From positions 1 to 55,854 of the forward strand of contig DATJTX010000034.1 in assembly GCA_035502855.1 (NCBI GenBank): DNA of 55,854 nt, read 5' to 3'. Below, piece after piece: positions 23,539 through 31,875 of the stretch. Source of the stretch: Candidatus Baltobacteraceae bacterium. GTDB taxonomy: Bacteria > Vulcanimicrobiota > Vulcanimicrobiia > Vulcanimicrobiales > Vulcanimicrobiaceae. The translations under genes and the position numbers were made by a program. The notes beneath the pieces are model-generated. The model had not been told where the DNA came from, searched no databases, and saw nothing but the letters and a program-made list of their open reading frames with translations. Positions within the stretch are counted from its first letter, which is position 1, and each line of letters opens with the position of its first letter.

Positions 23539-24564
23539 CTAAAAATATCTAAACTGGCCGATATTATTCGCGGTTTGTTCGGTGAAGTAGACTTCGTTGT
23601 CGGGGCCGATCGTGAGCCAGAACGGGCCGGCGTTCGGGGTCTTCGTCGGGTAGCTCGTGACCGTTCCGCTCGAGGCGAGATACTGCACGATGGCGCTGCT
23701 GGTCTGGTCGGCGATGTAGAAGTTGCCGTCGGGCGCGGAAACCAGTCCGTACGGCGAGGTCACGCCGGTCAGCGTCGTTTCGGCGGTAACCTGACCCGTG
23801 GTGAGCATGCGGCCCAGCTTGTCCGCCTTGGTCTCGGTGAACCAAAGCGCGCCGTCCTGACCGGTGACAATCACGCCCAGGCCGGCATTGGGTGTGTTGA
23901 TCGGGAAGCTCTGGATTTGGCTCGCGCTGGTTGCGGTACTGGGGATCTCGCCGATTTCATTCGCGTTCGTCTCGACGAACCACAGCGCGCCGTTGGGCCC
24001 GGCCGTGATCGATTCCGGCCCGGCGTTGCTGATCGGAAGCGCAAAAAAAGTAGCGACGCAGCCGGTCGTCACCATCCAGAGGCCATTGGTTCCGGGATCG
24101 GTGACCCACAGATTCCCTTGGTTATCGGCGGCGATGCCGAACGGAGTCGGCGTCAGGCCGCCCTCGGTGGGAAGCGGGCATTCGACGAAGCTGGTGCCGC
24201 TCTGGGAGACCTTCCCGATCTGCGCGCCCGCGAACTCGGTGAACCAGAGATTCCCATCTTGCCCCAGCGTGATGTTGAGCGGCTTGGCGTTGGCCGTGGG
24301 GACCGGGTACTCGGAGATCGTTGCGGCCTCGCTCAGCGCCCCGATCTGGTCGGCCGCCTCCTCCGTGAACCAGAGGGCGGTCGAGGTCCGGGTGATGCCG
24401 GCCGGCTTCGCGTTCGCGGTGGGAATCGGATATTCGGCACTCACGGTGGGGGAGTACGTCGGGCTCGGGGATGCCGTGCCGCTTGTAACCGGAGTCGTCT
24501 TTCCGCAGCCGCCAAGCATGAGCGCGGCGGCCACCGCGCCGGCCAAGACCAGCGTATATTTCAA
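23539..24564 (-). CDS. Lipoprotein with Vgb-like seven-bladed beta-propeller
   Basis: 341 residues. The signal peptide ends in a lipobox (MLGGC), followed by a Ser/Thr/Pro spacer. Seven imperfect repeats of about 42 residues follow, each with an LWFTE-type strand (ALWFTEEAADQIG, NLWFTEFAGAQIG, NLWVTDPG, ALWFVETNANEIG, ALWFTETKADKLG, FYIADQTSSAI, VYFTEQTANNIG). This is the pattern of virginiamycin B lyase and related propellers. Lyase activity is not implied, because most such exported homologues have no known substrate. TTG 24564 has TAGGAGAG just upstream. It lies opposite to, and interrupts, the flagellar run between fliR and flhB. Confidence 0.8.
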   Translation of the reverse strand: MKYTLVLAGAVAAALMLGGCGKTTPVTSGTASPSPTYSPTVSAEYPIPTANAKPAGITRTSTALWFTEEAADQIGALSEAATISEYPVPTANAKPLNITLGQDGNLWFTEFAGAQIGKVSQSGTSFVECPLPTEGGLTPTPFGIAADNQGNLWVTDPGTNGLWMVTTGCVATFFALPISNAGPESITAGPNGALWFVETNANEIGEIPSTATSASQIQSFPINTPNAGLGVIVTGQDGALWFTETKADKLGRMLTTGQVTAETTLTGVTSPYGLVSAPDGNFYIADQTSSAIVQYLASSGTVTSYPTKTPNAGPFWLTIGPDNEVYFTEQTANNIGQFRYF

Positions 24565-24672
24565 GTTGCTCTCCTACGGGTCGTTTCGGGTCAGCCTCCC
24601 TTATTGGCAGGCCGCGGCCCCCTTCCCGCTTACCTCCACGCAACCTGTGACCCATCACCCGCCTCAAGCCGT

Positions 24673-24700
24673 CTCAGAATGAGGGACGTGCCGCCGAAAA
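24673..24700 (+). promoter_or_regulatory. Sigma-28/sigma-D-like promoter for flhB-flhA
   Basis: CTCA at 24673-24676 and GCCGAAAA at 24693-24700 are 16 nt apart. The -10 matches GCCGATAA at seven of eight positions; the -35 is weak. A promoter is expected here because the upstream gene is on the other strand, and flhB starts 30 nt downstream. Confidence 0.45.
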
Positions 24701-24730
24701 CCTTTATGAGCATGCTCGCGAACGATTTCG

Positions 24731-25795
24731 ATGGCTAAACCGGAACAAACCGAGAAGGCCACACCGAAACGACGCCAAGAAGCACGCCAACGCGGTCAAG
24801 TCCCGCGTAGTGTGGACTTAGCCGGGGCAGTGATCTTCCTGTCGGTCGTTTTGACGTTACACGCTCTCTTTATGCCGATGCTGGGTGGTCTTCAGGACTC
24901 CTCCGTAGCTTACTTTTCGCGCATCGCCGACCACGCCGATCCGACCTACCAGTCGACGATCCTCTTGTTCATGCAAGCCTCCAACGGCATCGGATGGGTC
25001 GTGCTCATCACGTTCGCGATCGCCATCGTCGCCGGTATCGGCGCGAACCTGCTGCAGTTCGGATTCGTGGCCACCTCGACGCCCTTCAAGTGGAATTTTT
25101 CGAAGCTCAATCCGATCAACGGCTTCCAGAACATCTTCTCGAAACGGATCGGCGTGAATCTGGCCAAGCAGCTGCTCAAACTCTCTGCGGTCGCCATCAT
25201 TCTCTACACGACGATTTCGAGCAATATCGGATTGTTCGCGCAGGTTGGACAGACCGATCCGGCCGGCGTGATCGGCCTGACCTTCGGAGTGATCTTCAAC
25301 ATCGCGTGGAAGTTCGGCTTGTTCCTGGTCGTCGTCGGAGTGCTCGACTACGCGTACGAGCGTTGGCAGCTCGAAGAAAACCTGAAGATGACCAAACAAG
25401 AGGTCAAGGACGAGTACCGTCAGTCCGAGGGAAATCCCGAAGCCAAAGCGGCGTTGAAGAAGCGCCAGCGCGAGTTCGCTCGGCGTCGCATGATGCACGC
25501 GGTGCCGCGCGCGACCGTCGTCGTTACCAACCCGACCCATTACGCGGTGGCGCTCGAGTGGGACGAAATAGAAATGGACGCGCCGGTCGTGATCGCTAAA
25601 GGCGCCGATCTGCTCGCCAAACGGATCCGCGACATCGCCACCGAGCACGACATTCCGATTATGGAGAACCCGCCGCTTGCGCGCACGCTCTACGAACGCG
25701 TCGAACTCAATCACCCGATTCCGCCCAACCTGTACGCGGCCGTGGCCCAAGTGATCGCGTTCGTCTACAAGCTCAAGCGAAAGATAATCGCATAG
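24731..25795 (+). CDS. flhB: Flagellar export switch protein FlhB
   Basis: 354 residues. The opening EKATPKRRQEARQRGQVPRS and four membrane segments are typical. The autocleavage site NPTH lies near residue 267 (VVVTNPTHYAVALEW), so FliK-dependent specificity switching should operate. The C-terminal part has VIAKGADLLAKRIRDIA and ENPPLARTLYERVELN. The stop overlaps the flhA GTG by one base. Confidence 0.97.
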   Translation: MAKPEQTEKATPKRRQEARQRGQVPRSVDLAGAVIFLSVVLTLHALFMPMLGGLQDSSVAYFSRIADHADPTYQSTILLFMQASNGIGWVVLITFAIAIVAGIGANLLQFGFVATSTPFKWNFSKLNPINGFQNIFSKRIGVNLAKQLLKLSAVAIILYTTISSNIGLFAQVGQTDPAGVIGLTFGVIFNIAWKFGLFLVVVGVLDYAYERWQLEENLKMTKQEVKDEYRQSEGNPEAKAALKKRQREFARRRMMHAVPRATVVVTNPTHYAVALEWDEIEMDAPVVIAKGADLLAKRIRDIATEHDIPIMENPPLARTLYERVELNHPIPPNLYAAVAQVIAFVYKLKRKIIA

Positions 25796-27909
25796 TGTCC
25801 GCGCGAGCGCCGGCCGCCGCGAGCGGCGGGAGCCTTCTCCAACGGCTCACGAGCTTCACACCGATCCTGATCGCAGGCGCATCGGTGATGCTCGTCGTGC
25901 TGATGATCGTTCCGATCCCGCCGTTCTTGCTGGACGTCTTGCTTTCGATCAACATCACGCTGGCGCTGGTGATCATCGCGACGGTCCTTTATACGGAGAA
26001 CGCCCTCGCGTTCTCGGCGTTCCCGACCTTGCTGCTGATCGTAACGCTCTTCCGGCTCTCGCTCAACATCACGGCAACGCGAGCGATTCTGCTGCACGGA
26101 TACGCGGGCGAGGTGATCAACTTCTTCGGTCAGATCGTCGTCGGGGGAAATTACGCCGTCGGCTTCGTGATCTTCCTCATTTTGATCATCATCCAGTTTG
26201 TCGTCATCACCAACGGCGCGGGCCGTGTCGCCGAAGTCGCGGCGCGCTTCACGTTGGACGCGATGCCCGGTAAACAGCTGGCGATCGACGCCGATCTCAA
26301 CGCCGGCTTGGTTACCGAGGCCGAGGCGCGGCAACGCCGTAAGGATATTCAGCGCGCCGCCGACTTCTACGGCGCGATGGACGGTGCGAGCAAGTTCGTG
26401 CGTGGTGACGCGATCGCAGCCGTCATCATCGTTGCGATCAATACGATCGGCGGCTTCATCGTCGGCGTCGCCCAGCAGCATCTCACGATCCTAGAATCGC
26501 TTCAGAAGTTCACGCTGCTCACGGTTGGCGAAGGTATCGTCACGCAAGTTCCGGCGCTGCTGATTTCGACAGCAACCGGCATCATCGTTACCCGCGCCGC
26601 CGCCGAATCGGACTTCGGCAGCGACATCACCAAACAGTTGACCGCCCAGCCTCGCGCACTGCTCATCGCCGCGATCATCACCGCTCTCTTTGGCCTGGCG
26701 GGCCTGGATCGCTGGCTGTTGCTCAGCATCTCCGCGCTGCTCTTCATCATCTACTTTGCGCGCCGCGAAGGCGCGGCGGAAGCGACCGCGGAGCGAAAAG
26801 TCGCCGCCAAGGGCGGCGCGCCGGGCGCACAGCCCGCCACCAAAGCCGCGGAGAGCGTCGTACCCCTGCTCTCCTACGATCCGATGGAGTTGGAGATCGG
26901 CTTCGGGCTGATTCCGTTGGTCGACGTCAATCAGGGCGGCGATCTTTTGGAGCGCATCACGCTGATTCGCCGTCACGCCGCGCGCGATCTGGGCATCGCC
27001 GTTCCGCCCATCCGCGTGCGCGACAACCTGCAACTTCGTCCGAACAGCTACTTGGTCAAGATCTACGGGCTGGAAGTCGCGCAAGCCGAAGTGATGGTGA
27101 GCCGCCTGCTCGCGATGAACCCCGGCACCGCGACCGCACCGATCGACGGCATTCCGACGACCGAGCCGGCGTTCGGTCTGCCCGCGCTGTGGATCGCCGA
27201 GAGCGCGCGCAGCGAAGCCGAGATGGCGGGCTACACGGTGATCGATCCGACCAGCGTGATCGCGACCCACCTCACCGAGCTGATCAAATCGCATTCTCCC
27301 GATCTGCTCGGCCGTCAAGAGACGTCCGCTCTTCTCGACAACGTCAAGTCGCATTATCCGGTGGTGGTCGAAGAACTGGTCCCGGGTCTGCTGACCGTCG
27401 GTGAAGTGCAGCGAGTCTTGCAAAACCTCTTGCGCGAGCGCATTCCGGTTCGCAATCTCGTGATGATTCTCGAAACGCTCGCCGATGCGGCGCGCGTCAG
27501 CAAGGACGTCGACTTTCTCACCGAAAAAGTTCGCGCCGCACTCGCACGTCACATCTCGGCCGAGTACGCCGAAGACGGGTTGCTCTCGGTCATTACGGTC
27601 GACCCGCGGCTCGAGTCACTGCTCTCGGAAGCGGTGCGTCGCGGCGAGGATGCCTTTGCGCTGCTCGACCCGAATACGGTCTCACGGATCTACACGTCGT
27701 TGACGCGACAGATCGCGGTGGCACAGAACGCCGGCTTACAGCCGATCGTGCTATGTTCACCCTCCGTGCGTTTGGCCCTCAAGCGGCTTACCGAACGCGC
27801 GGCACCACAATTGGTCGTCCTCTCGTATTCGGAGATTGCACCGGGTCTGCGGGTCGAATCGATCGGTCAAATCACCGCGACCGAAGAGACCGCGGAAGCG
27901 AAGAGCTAA
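25795..27909 (+). CDS. flhA: Flagellar export protein FlhA
   Basis: 704 residues, standard length. The N-terminal half has about eight membrane helices and the conserved cytoplasmic stretch RVAEVAARFTLDAMPGKQLA and DADLNAGLVTEAEARQRR (FHIPEP-type signature). The C-terminal cytoplasmic domain (DPMELEIGFGLIPLVD, RIRDNLQLRPNSY-like, VLQNLLRERIPVRNLVMILE) docks export chaperones. It starts at GTG 25795 within the flhB stop. The PilZ gene follows immediately after its stop codon. Confidence 0.96.
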   Translation: MSARAPAAASGGSLLQRLTSFTPILIAGASVMLVVLMIVPIPPFLLDVLLSINITLALVIIATVLYTENALAFSAFPTLLLIVTLFRLSLNITATRAILLHGYAGEVINFFGQIVVGGNYAVGFVIFLILIIIQFVVITNGAGRVAEVAARFTLDAMPGKQLAIDADLNAGLVTEAEARQRRKDIQRAADFYGAMDGASKFVRGDAIAAVIIVAINTIGGFIVGVAQQHLTILESLQKFTLLTVGEGIVTQVPALLISTATGIIVTRAAAESDFGSDITKQLTAQPRALLIAAIITALFGLAGLDRWLLLSISALLFIIYFARREGAAEATAERKVAAKGGAPGAQPATKAAESVVPLLSYDPMELEIGFGLIPLVDVNQGGDLLERITLIRRHAARDLGIAVPPIRVRDNLQLRPNSYLVKIYGLEVAQAEVMVSRLLAMNPGTATAPIDGIPTTEPAFGLPALWIAESARSEAEMAGYTVIDPTSVIATHLTELIKSHSPDLLGRQETSALLDNVKSHYPVVVEELVPGLLTVGEVQRVLQNLLRERIPVRNLVMILETLADAARVSKDVDFLTEKVRAALARHISAEYAEDGLLSVITVDPRLESLLSEAVRRGEDAFALLDPNTVSRIYTSLTRQIAVAQNAGLQPIVLCSPSVRLALKRLTERAAPQLVVLSYSEIAPGLRVESIGQITATEETAEAKS

Positions 27910-28575
27910 ATGTTCAAATCGATTTTTGGAGGGCGCGGGGGTGCGGTGTCCCCGACGAAGCTTCCTCAACTCCACTCGTTCGTCGACGTCGTGGTCGGCG
28001 GCCGTCCCGCGCGATCGGTCACGGTGGAATCGGTGGGCGCCAAGGGCATCGTCACCCGCGACGCGCTCGGGAAGGTCGGCGAAGTTGCGGTTCTGATCTA
28101 TAATGCCGCTGCCGGCCGCTACCGGATGGAAACAAAGATCGCCGCGGTCACCGCGACGAGCACCCAGTTCGATCCGCCCCGCAGGCTCAACTTGATCGGC
28201 GCCGCGACCGGCGCCCAGAAGCGCCAAAACGTCCGTCTCGACGCGATCGTCACCGGCGAATGGCGTTTCGCGCCCGGAGGCGTCGGAAACGGGGAATTCG
28301 CCCGGGCGACGATCCGGGACATCAGCCGCGGCGGCTGTTCGCTCATCCTCGACCGGGAGATCCGGCTCCATACGACGGTCGAGGTCAAGTTGCGGCTGAA
28401 GGTCGATGCGCCCTTGACCCTGCTCGGCGAAGTCATGCGCCACGAAAAGATCGAGAAGTCGGGCAAATTCTCCCATGGGCTGCGCTTCCAGGGGCTGCGG
28501 CCGGACGAAGACCAGGCCATCATCGACTTCATCAACCGGCGCCAGGCCGAACTACGCAGCCGGGGATTGGCCTGA
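27910..28575 (+). CDS. PilZ-domain protein (cyclic di-GMP responsive, motility-linked)
   Basis: 221 residues. An N-terminal beta-rich domain (about residues 15-95) resembles the YcgR/FlrN type. It is followed by a PilZ domain with the cyclic di-GMP motif RQNVR (RxxxR, about residues 104-108) and DISRGG (D/NxSxxG, about residue 137), both intact. Such proteins brake or retune the flagellar motor or feed second-messenger levels into gene control. It begins at the base after the flhA stop codon, so it is co-transcribed with the export genes. Motor binding is inferred from position and architecture. Confidence 0.85.
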   Translation: MFKSIFGGRGGAVSPTKLPQLHSFVDVVVGGRPARSVTVESVGAKGIVTRDALGKVGEVAVLIYNAAAGRYRMETKIAAVTATSTQFDPPRRLNLIGAATGAQKRQNVRLDAIVTGEWRFAPGGVGNGEFARATIRDISRGGCSLILDREIRLHTTVEVKLRLKVDAPLTLLGEVMRHEKIEKSGKFSHGLRFQGLRPDEDQAIIDFINRRQAELRSRGLA

Positions 28576-28583
28576 CCTATCTA

Positions 28584-28611
28584 TAAAGTACCCCTATCCT
28601 TTGGCCGATCC
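28584..28611 (+). promoter_or_regulatory. Sigma-28/sigma-D-like promoter for the cheY-cheC(-cheA-cheW) segment
   Basis: TAAA at 28584-28587 (part of TAAAGTA) and GCCGATCC at 28604-28611 are separated by 16 nt. This is the best -35 of the five related sites. It lies about 50 nt upstream of cheY, a typical late-class target. Confidence 0.6.
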
Positions 28612-28660
28612 AGTTCAGAGGATCGAGTCACGTTTTTGCACCTCGTCTTGGGAGCATTGG

Positions 28661-29023
28661 ATGAGCAAGAGAGTCCTCATCGTCGACGATGCCGTCGTCA
28701 TGCGGATGATGATCAAGGGGATCCTTTCCAAGAACGGCTTTGAAGTCGTTGGGGAAGCCCAAAACGGCGTCGAGGCGGTCGAGAAGTACAAGCAGCTTCA
28801 GCCCGACCTCGTGACGATGGACATGGTCATGCCCGAGATGGATGGGATCACCGCAGTCAAGCAGATCGTCGCCAACGATCCGAACGCAAAGATCATCATG
28901 TGTACCTCGATGGGCCAGCAGGCGCTGGTGGTCGAGGCCATTCAGGCCGGCGCGAAGTCGTTCATCACCAAGCCTTTCCAGCCGCCGAAGATCCTCGAAA
29001 CGATTCAAAAGGTACTATCATGA
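28661..29023 (+). CDS. cheY: Chemotaxis response regulator CheY
   Basis: 120 residues, a stand-alone receiver domain. The acidic pair is D9/D10 (LIVDDAVVMR), the phospho-acceptor is D54 in VTMDMVMPEMDG, the switch residues are in IIMCTSMG, and the Lys is in FITKPF. In its phosphorylated form it binds FliM. ATG 28661 has GGGAG upstream; longer in-frame extensions cross the promoter and are rejected. Its stop overlaps the cheC start (ATGA). Confidence 0.95.
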   Translation: MSKRVLIVDDAVVMRMMIKGILSKNGFEVVGEAQNGVEAVEKYKQLQPDLVTMDMVMPEMDGITAVKQIVANDPNAKIIMCTSMGQQALVVEAIQAGAKSFITKPFQPPKILETIQKVLS

Positions 29024-29631
29024 GCGGCGGCGGCATGCAACTCAACGATCTCCAAAAGGACGCGCTCAAAGAGGTCGGCAACATCGGAGCCGGGCATGCG
29101 GCGACCGCGCTATCGCAACTGCTCAATACCAAGATCAATCTTTCCGAGCCCCGCATCGACGTCATCAAGTTCCGAGATCTGGCCTCACGCGTCGGACACG
29201 AGAACCGTACCGTCGCGGCGCTGCACATGTACGTGCGCGGCGAAGCCCCCGGACAAATGGTCGTACTCTTCGATCGCGAACAAGCGCTCGACTTCGTCAG
29301 CCAGTTCCTGCATCGCGTGATCGGCGACATTCAGATCTTCGACTCGATCGCGGACTCGACGCTCAAGGAGCTGGGCAACATCATCGCCGGTTCGTACCTC
29401 ACCGCGATCATCCAGCTCACCGGATCGAACTTGCTGCCCTCCGTCCCGACGCTCTCGTACGGCACGGTGCAGGCGGCGTTTCGCACGCTGATGTCGATCC
29501 TGCCCGATCAGGACGTCTTCCTCATCGAGTCTTCGTTCTTGGACAAAGAAAAAGAAGTCGCGGGCCAATTTATTTTGATTCCCGAGACGGGCTCGCTCGG
29601 GCCCCTGCTCTCCGTCTTCGGAGTGGAATAA
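29020..29631 (+). CDS. cheC: CheY-P phosphatase CheC
   Basis: 203 residues with two pseudo-repeats, each carrying the D/S-x3-E-x2-N active site: DALKEVGNIGAGHAATAL near residue 15 and DSTLKELGNIIAGSYLTAI near residue 115. Both Glu/Asn pairs are intact, so two active sites are predicted. CheC removes phosphate from CheY-P and is often activated by CheD; no cheD is in the window. ATG 29020 overlaps the cheY stop. Confidence 0.92.
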   Translation: MSGGGMQLNDLQKDALKEVGNIGAGHAATALSQLLNTKINLSEPRIDVIKFRDLASRVGHENRTVAALHMYVRGEAPGQMVVLFDREQALDFVSQFLHRVIGDIQIFDSIADSTLKELGNIIAGSYLTAIIQLTGSNLLPSVPTLSYGTVQAAFRTLMSILPDQDVFLIESSFLDKEKEVAGQFILIPETGSLGPLLSVFGVE

Positions 29632-29649
29632 GCCTTGCGCGGCTCTGGA

Positions 29650-29803
29650 CGCCGCGAGCGGCGGTCACCCGCGAAACCGCTCCTCGCGCCGCATCCTGCG
29701 CCGCTCCTGCTACCGAGTTTTTGCGCCACATTCAGAGGAAGATCACATCCTGTGAATGGCGCAAAAACTTCGAGTTTTCGCTCGGTGACCACCGCTCGCG
29801 GCG
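29650..29803. repeat. 154-bp palindromic element between cheC and cheA
   Basis: Outer 20-nt arms (29650-29669 and 29784-29803) are inverted copies matching at 19 of 20 positions. Inside them, AGTTTTTGCGCC (29716-29727) pairs with GGCGCAAAAACT (29758-29769), extended by ATTCA/TGAAT. A third segment, AGTTTTCGC (29773-29781), can compete for the right inner arm. It lies in the 238-nt gap between the genes, which holds no credible ORF. It could be a small mobile element relic or a folded leader controlling cheA. Confidence 0.6.
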
Positions 29804-29869
29804 CGCACGCCGCTGCAGGCATCGTCGCGAACGACTGCGAGCAGCGGTCCTCGCTCGGGGATTACTCCT

Positions 29870-31855
29870 GTGTCGGATGAACTTTTTAATAGGGAAGAGT
29901 TCATCTCGTATTTCCGCGACGAGGCTGAGGAACTGCTTCAACAGATCGATGCCGATCTTTTAAAGCTCGAAGAGTTCGTTCAGACCGGCGAGAGCGATCC
30001 GGAGATCGTCAACTCGCTCTTCCGGGCTCTGCACACCGTCAAAGGCAGTGCCGGCATGCTCGGGTTTACCGACGTGCAGAATTTGGCGCACAAGCTCGAG
30101 AATCTGTGCGACTTACTGCGTAAGGATCGCATGCCGCTTTCGGAGAGCGTGGTCGACATTCTCTTCTCGGGGCGCGACCTGCTGACCGAGCTGGTCGAGG
30201 CGGCGATCGCCGATCAGCCCTCTCCCACCGGCGTCGAAGAGTACATCGAAAAGCTCGATAAGTTCACCTCGATCTACGAGCAGACGGCGCACGTGATCGA
30301 GGGGCGGACCGGTCAGGAGCAATCGTTCGAAGAAGTGCACGCGGCCGAACAGAAGCAAGGCAGTCCTGACGACGTCGAGGCGTTCGAAGCCGAGGTCCAG
30401 CGGCTGCTGGCGGAAGCCGCGGCCCAAAAGGAGAGCGCGGCAGCAGCGGTGCCGGCCTTCGAAGAACCCGCGCCCGCCGCTCCCGCGTCCGCCGCGCCGC
30501 CTCCGTTCGTCGCCGAACCGGAAAAGACCAAGGCTGCAGCAGCGGCGCCCGCTGCCGCGAGCGGCGCCGCCGCTTCCCCCAACGCGGAACAAAAGCGCTC
30601 CTCGATCCACCAAACGATTCGCGTCGACATCGAGCGCCTGGACTCGCTCTTGAATCTGGTCGGTGAGCTGGTGATCAACCGCACGCGCATCTCCGATATC
30701 GCGAGCACGCTCGAGCGCCTCATGAACGACAAGGTCGGCAAGTCGGCCACCGCGTCGTCGGGCATCATCGCGCCGCTGGCGAAGGATCTCGCCGATTCGG
30801 CAGCCTTGTTGGCGCGCACTACCAACGAGATCCAAGAGTCGATCATGAAAGTGCGCATGGTGCCGATCGGTCAAGTCTTCGACCGGTTCCCGCGCCTGGT
30901 GCGCGACGTTGCCAAGGCGCGCGGCAAAGAGGTTGCGCTGGTGATCTCCGGCGCCGAAACCGATCTCGACAAGACGATCGTCGACGAAGTCGGCGAGCCG
31001 CTGATGCATCTTCTGCGCAATAACGTCGATCACGGGATCGAACCACCCGACGAACGCGAGAAGCTCGGCAAGCCGCGGGTCGGAACGATCACGCTCAACG
31101 CCTATCACGAAGGCAATCAGATCATCATCGAAGTATCGGACGACGGCGGCGGAATCAACCTCGAGAAGGTTCGCGCGCGCGGCATCAAGCAGGGGCTGAT
31201 CTCGGCCGACGATCGCTTGAGCGACCGCGAGATCATCGAGCTGATCTTCACCCCCGGCTTCTCGACCGCGGAGGTCGTCTCCGACGTCAGTGGCCGCGGC
31301 GTCGGCATGGACGTGGTCAAGCGCAACATCTCACGTCTGAAAGGCATTTTCGACGTCGACACCGCGCCCGGACAAGGTACGCGCTTTACGATCAAACTGC
31401 CGCTCACGTTGGCGATCATTCAAGCGCTTCTCGTCCGGGTCGTCGATGAGTTGTATGCGATTCCCCTCGATTCGGTCATCGAATCGCAGCGCGTCGAGAT
31501 GAGCGATGTGCGCACGGTTCACGGCAACGAGGTCATCACGTTGCGCGGACAGGTGGTGCCATTGGTGCGCATCGCCGAATTCTTCGAACTCGGCGGCGAG
31601 CGCGATCCCGACAAGGTCATGATCGTCATCGTGGGGCTGCAAGGCCGCCAGGTAGGTTTGGTGGTCGACTCGTTCGAAGGCGAGCAAGAAATCGTCATCA
31701 AACCGCTCTCCGACGTCGTCGGCAGAATCGCCGGAATCTCGGGCGCGACGATTCTGGGCAACGGCTCGATCTCGCTGATCATCGACGTGCATTCGCTGGT
31801 GAGCGAGGCGTACGCGGGCGGAAGAGTGGCGCGCGCAGAGTACTCAGGCGTCTAG
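29870..31855 (+). CDS. cheA: Chemotaxis histidine kinase CheA
   Basis: 661 residues. The P1 HPt domain has the phospho-His at about residue 55 (RALHTVKGSAGMLGF). A long Ala/Pro/Glu-rich linker follows where the P2 CheY-binding domain would lie; no folded P2 is evident. P3 begins IRVDIERLDSLLNLVGELVI. P4 has the N box HLLRNNVDHGIE, G1 DDGGGINLEKV and G2 GRGVGMDVVKRNI, and P5 is the CheW-like C-terminus. It phosphorylates CheY in response to receptors, none of which is encoded here. GTG 29870 gives the usual SDELF-type opening. Confidence 0.96.
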   Translation: MSDELFNREEFISYFRDEAEELLQQIDADLLKLEEFVQTGESDPEIVNSLFRALHTVKGSAGMLGFTDVQNLAHKLENLCDLLRKDRMPLSESVVDILFSGRDLLTELVEAAIADQPSPTGVEEYIEKLDKFTSIYEQTAHVIEGRTGQEQSFEEVHAAEQKQGSPDDVEAFEAEVQRLLAEAAAQKESAAAAVPAFEEPAPAAPASAAPPPFVAEPEKTKAAAAAPAAASGAAASPNAEQKRSSIHQTIRVDIERLDSLLNLVGELVINRTRISDIASTLERLMNDKVGKSATASSGIIAPLAKDLADSAALLARTTNEIQESIMKVRMVPIGQVFDRFPRLVRDVAKARGKEVALVISGAETDLDKTIVDEVGEPLMHLLRNNVDHGIEPPDEREKLGKPRVGTITLNAYHEGNQIIIEVSDDGGGINLEKVRARGIKQGLISADDRLSDREIIELIFTPGFSTAEVVSDVSGRGVGMDVVKRNISRLKGIFDVDTAPGQGTRFTIKLPLTLAIIQALLVRVVDELYAIPLDSVIESQRVEMSDVRTVHGNEVITLRGQVVPLVRIAEFFELGGERDPDKVMIVIVGLQGRQVGLVVDSFEGEQEIVIKPLSDVVGRIAGISGATILGNGSISLIIDVHSLVSEAYAGGRVARAEYSGV

Positions 31856-31875
31856 GAACCTAGGGATCAATCATC

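Noticed and set aside
23557-23564. GCCGATAT with a TAAA upstream
   Set aside because: The spacing is 13 nt, not 16, and the site lies within the 3' end of the reverse-strand lipoprotein gene.
23449-24738. Plus-strand ORF opposite the lipoprotein gene, preceded by an AGGAGGT-like tract near 23424
   Set aside because: The spacing to the start is too long, the composition is shadow-like, and the reverse strand encodes a repeat protein with a signal peptide.
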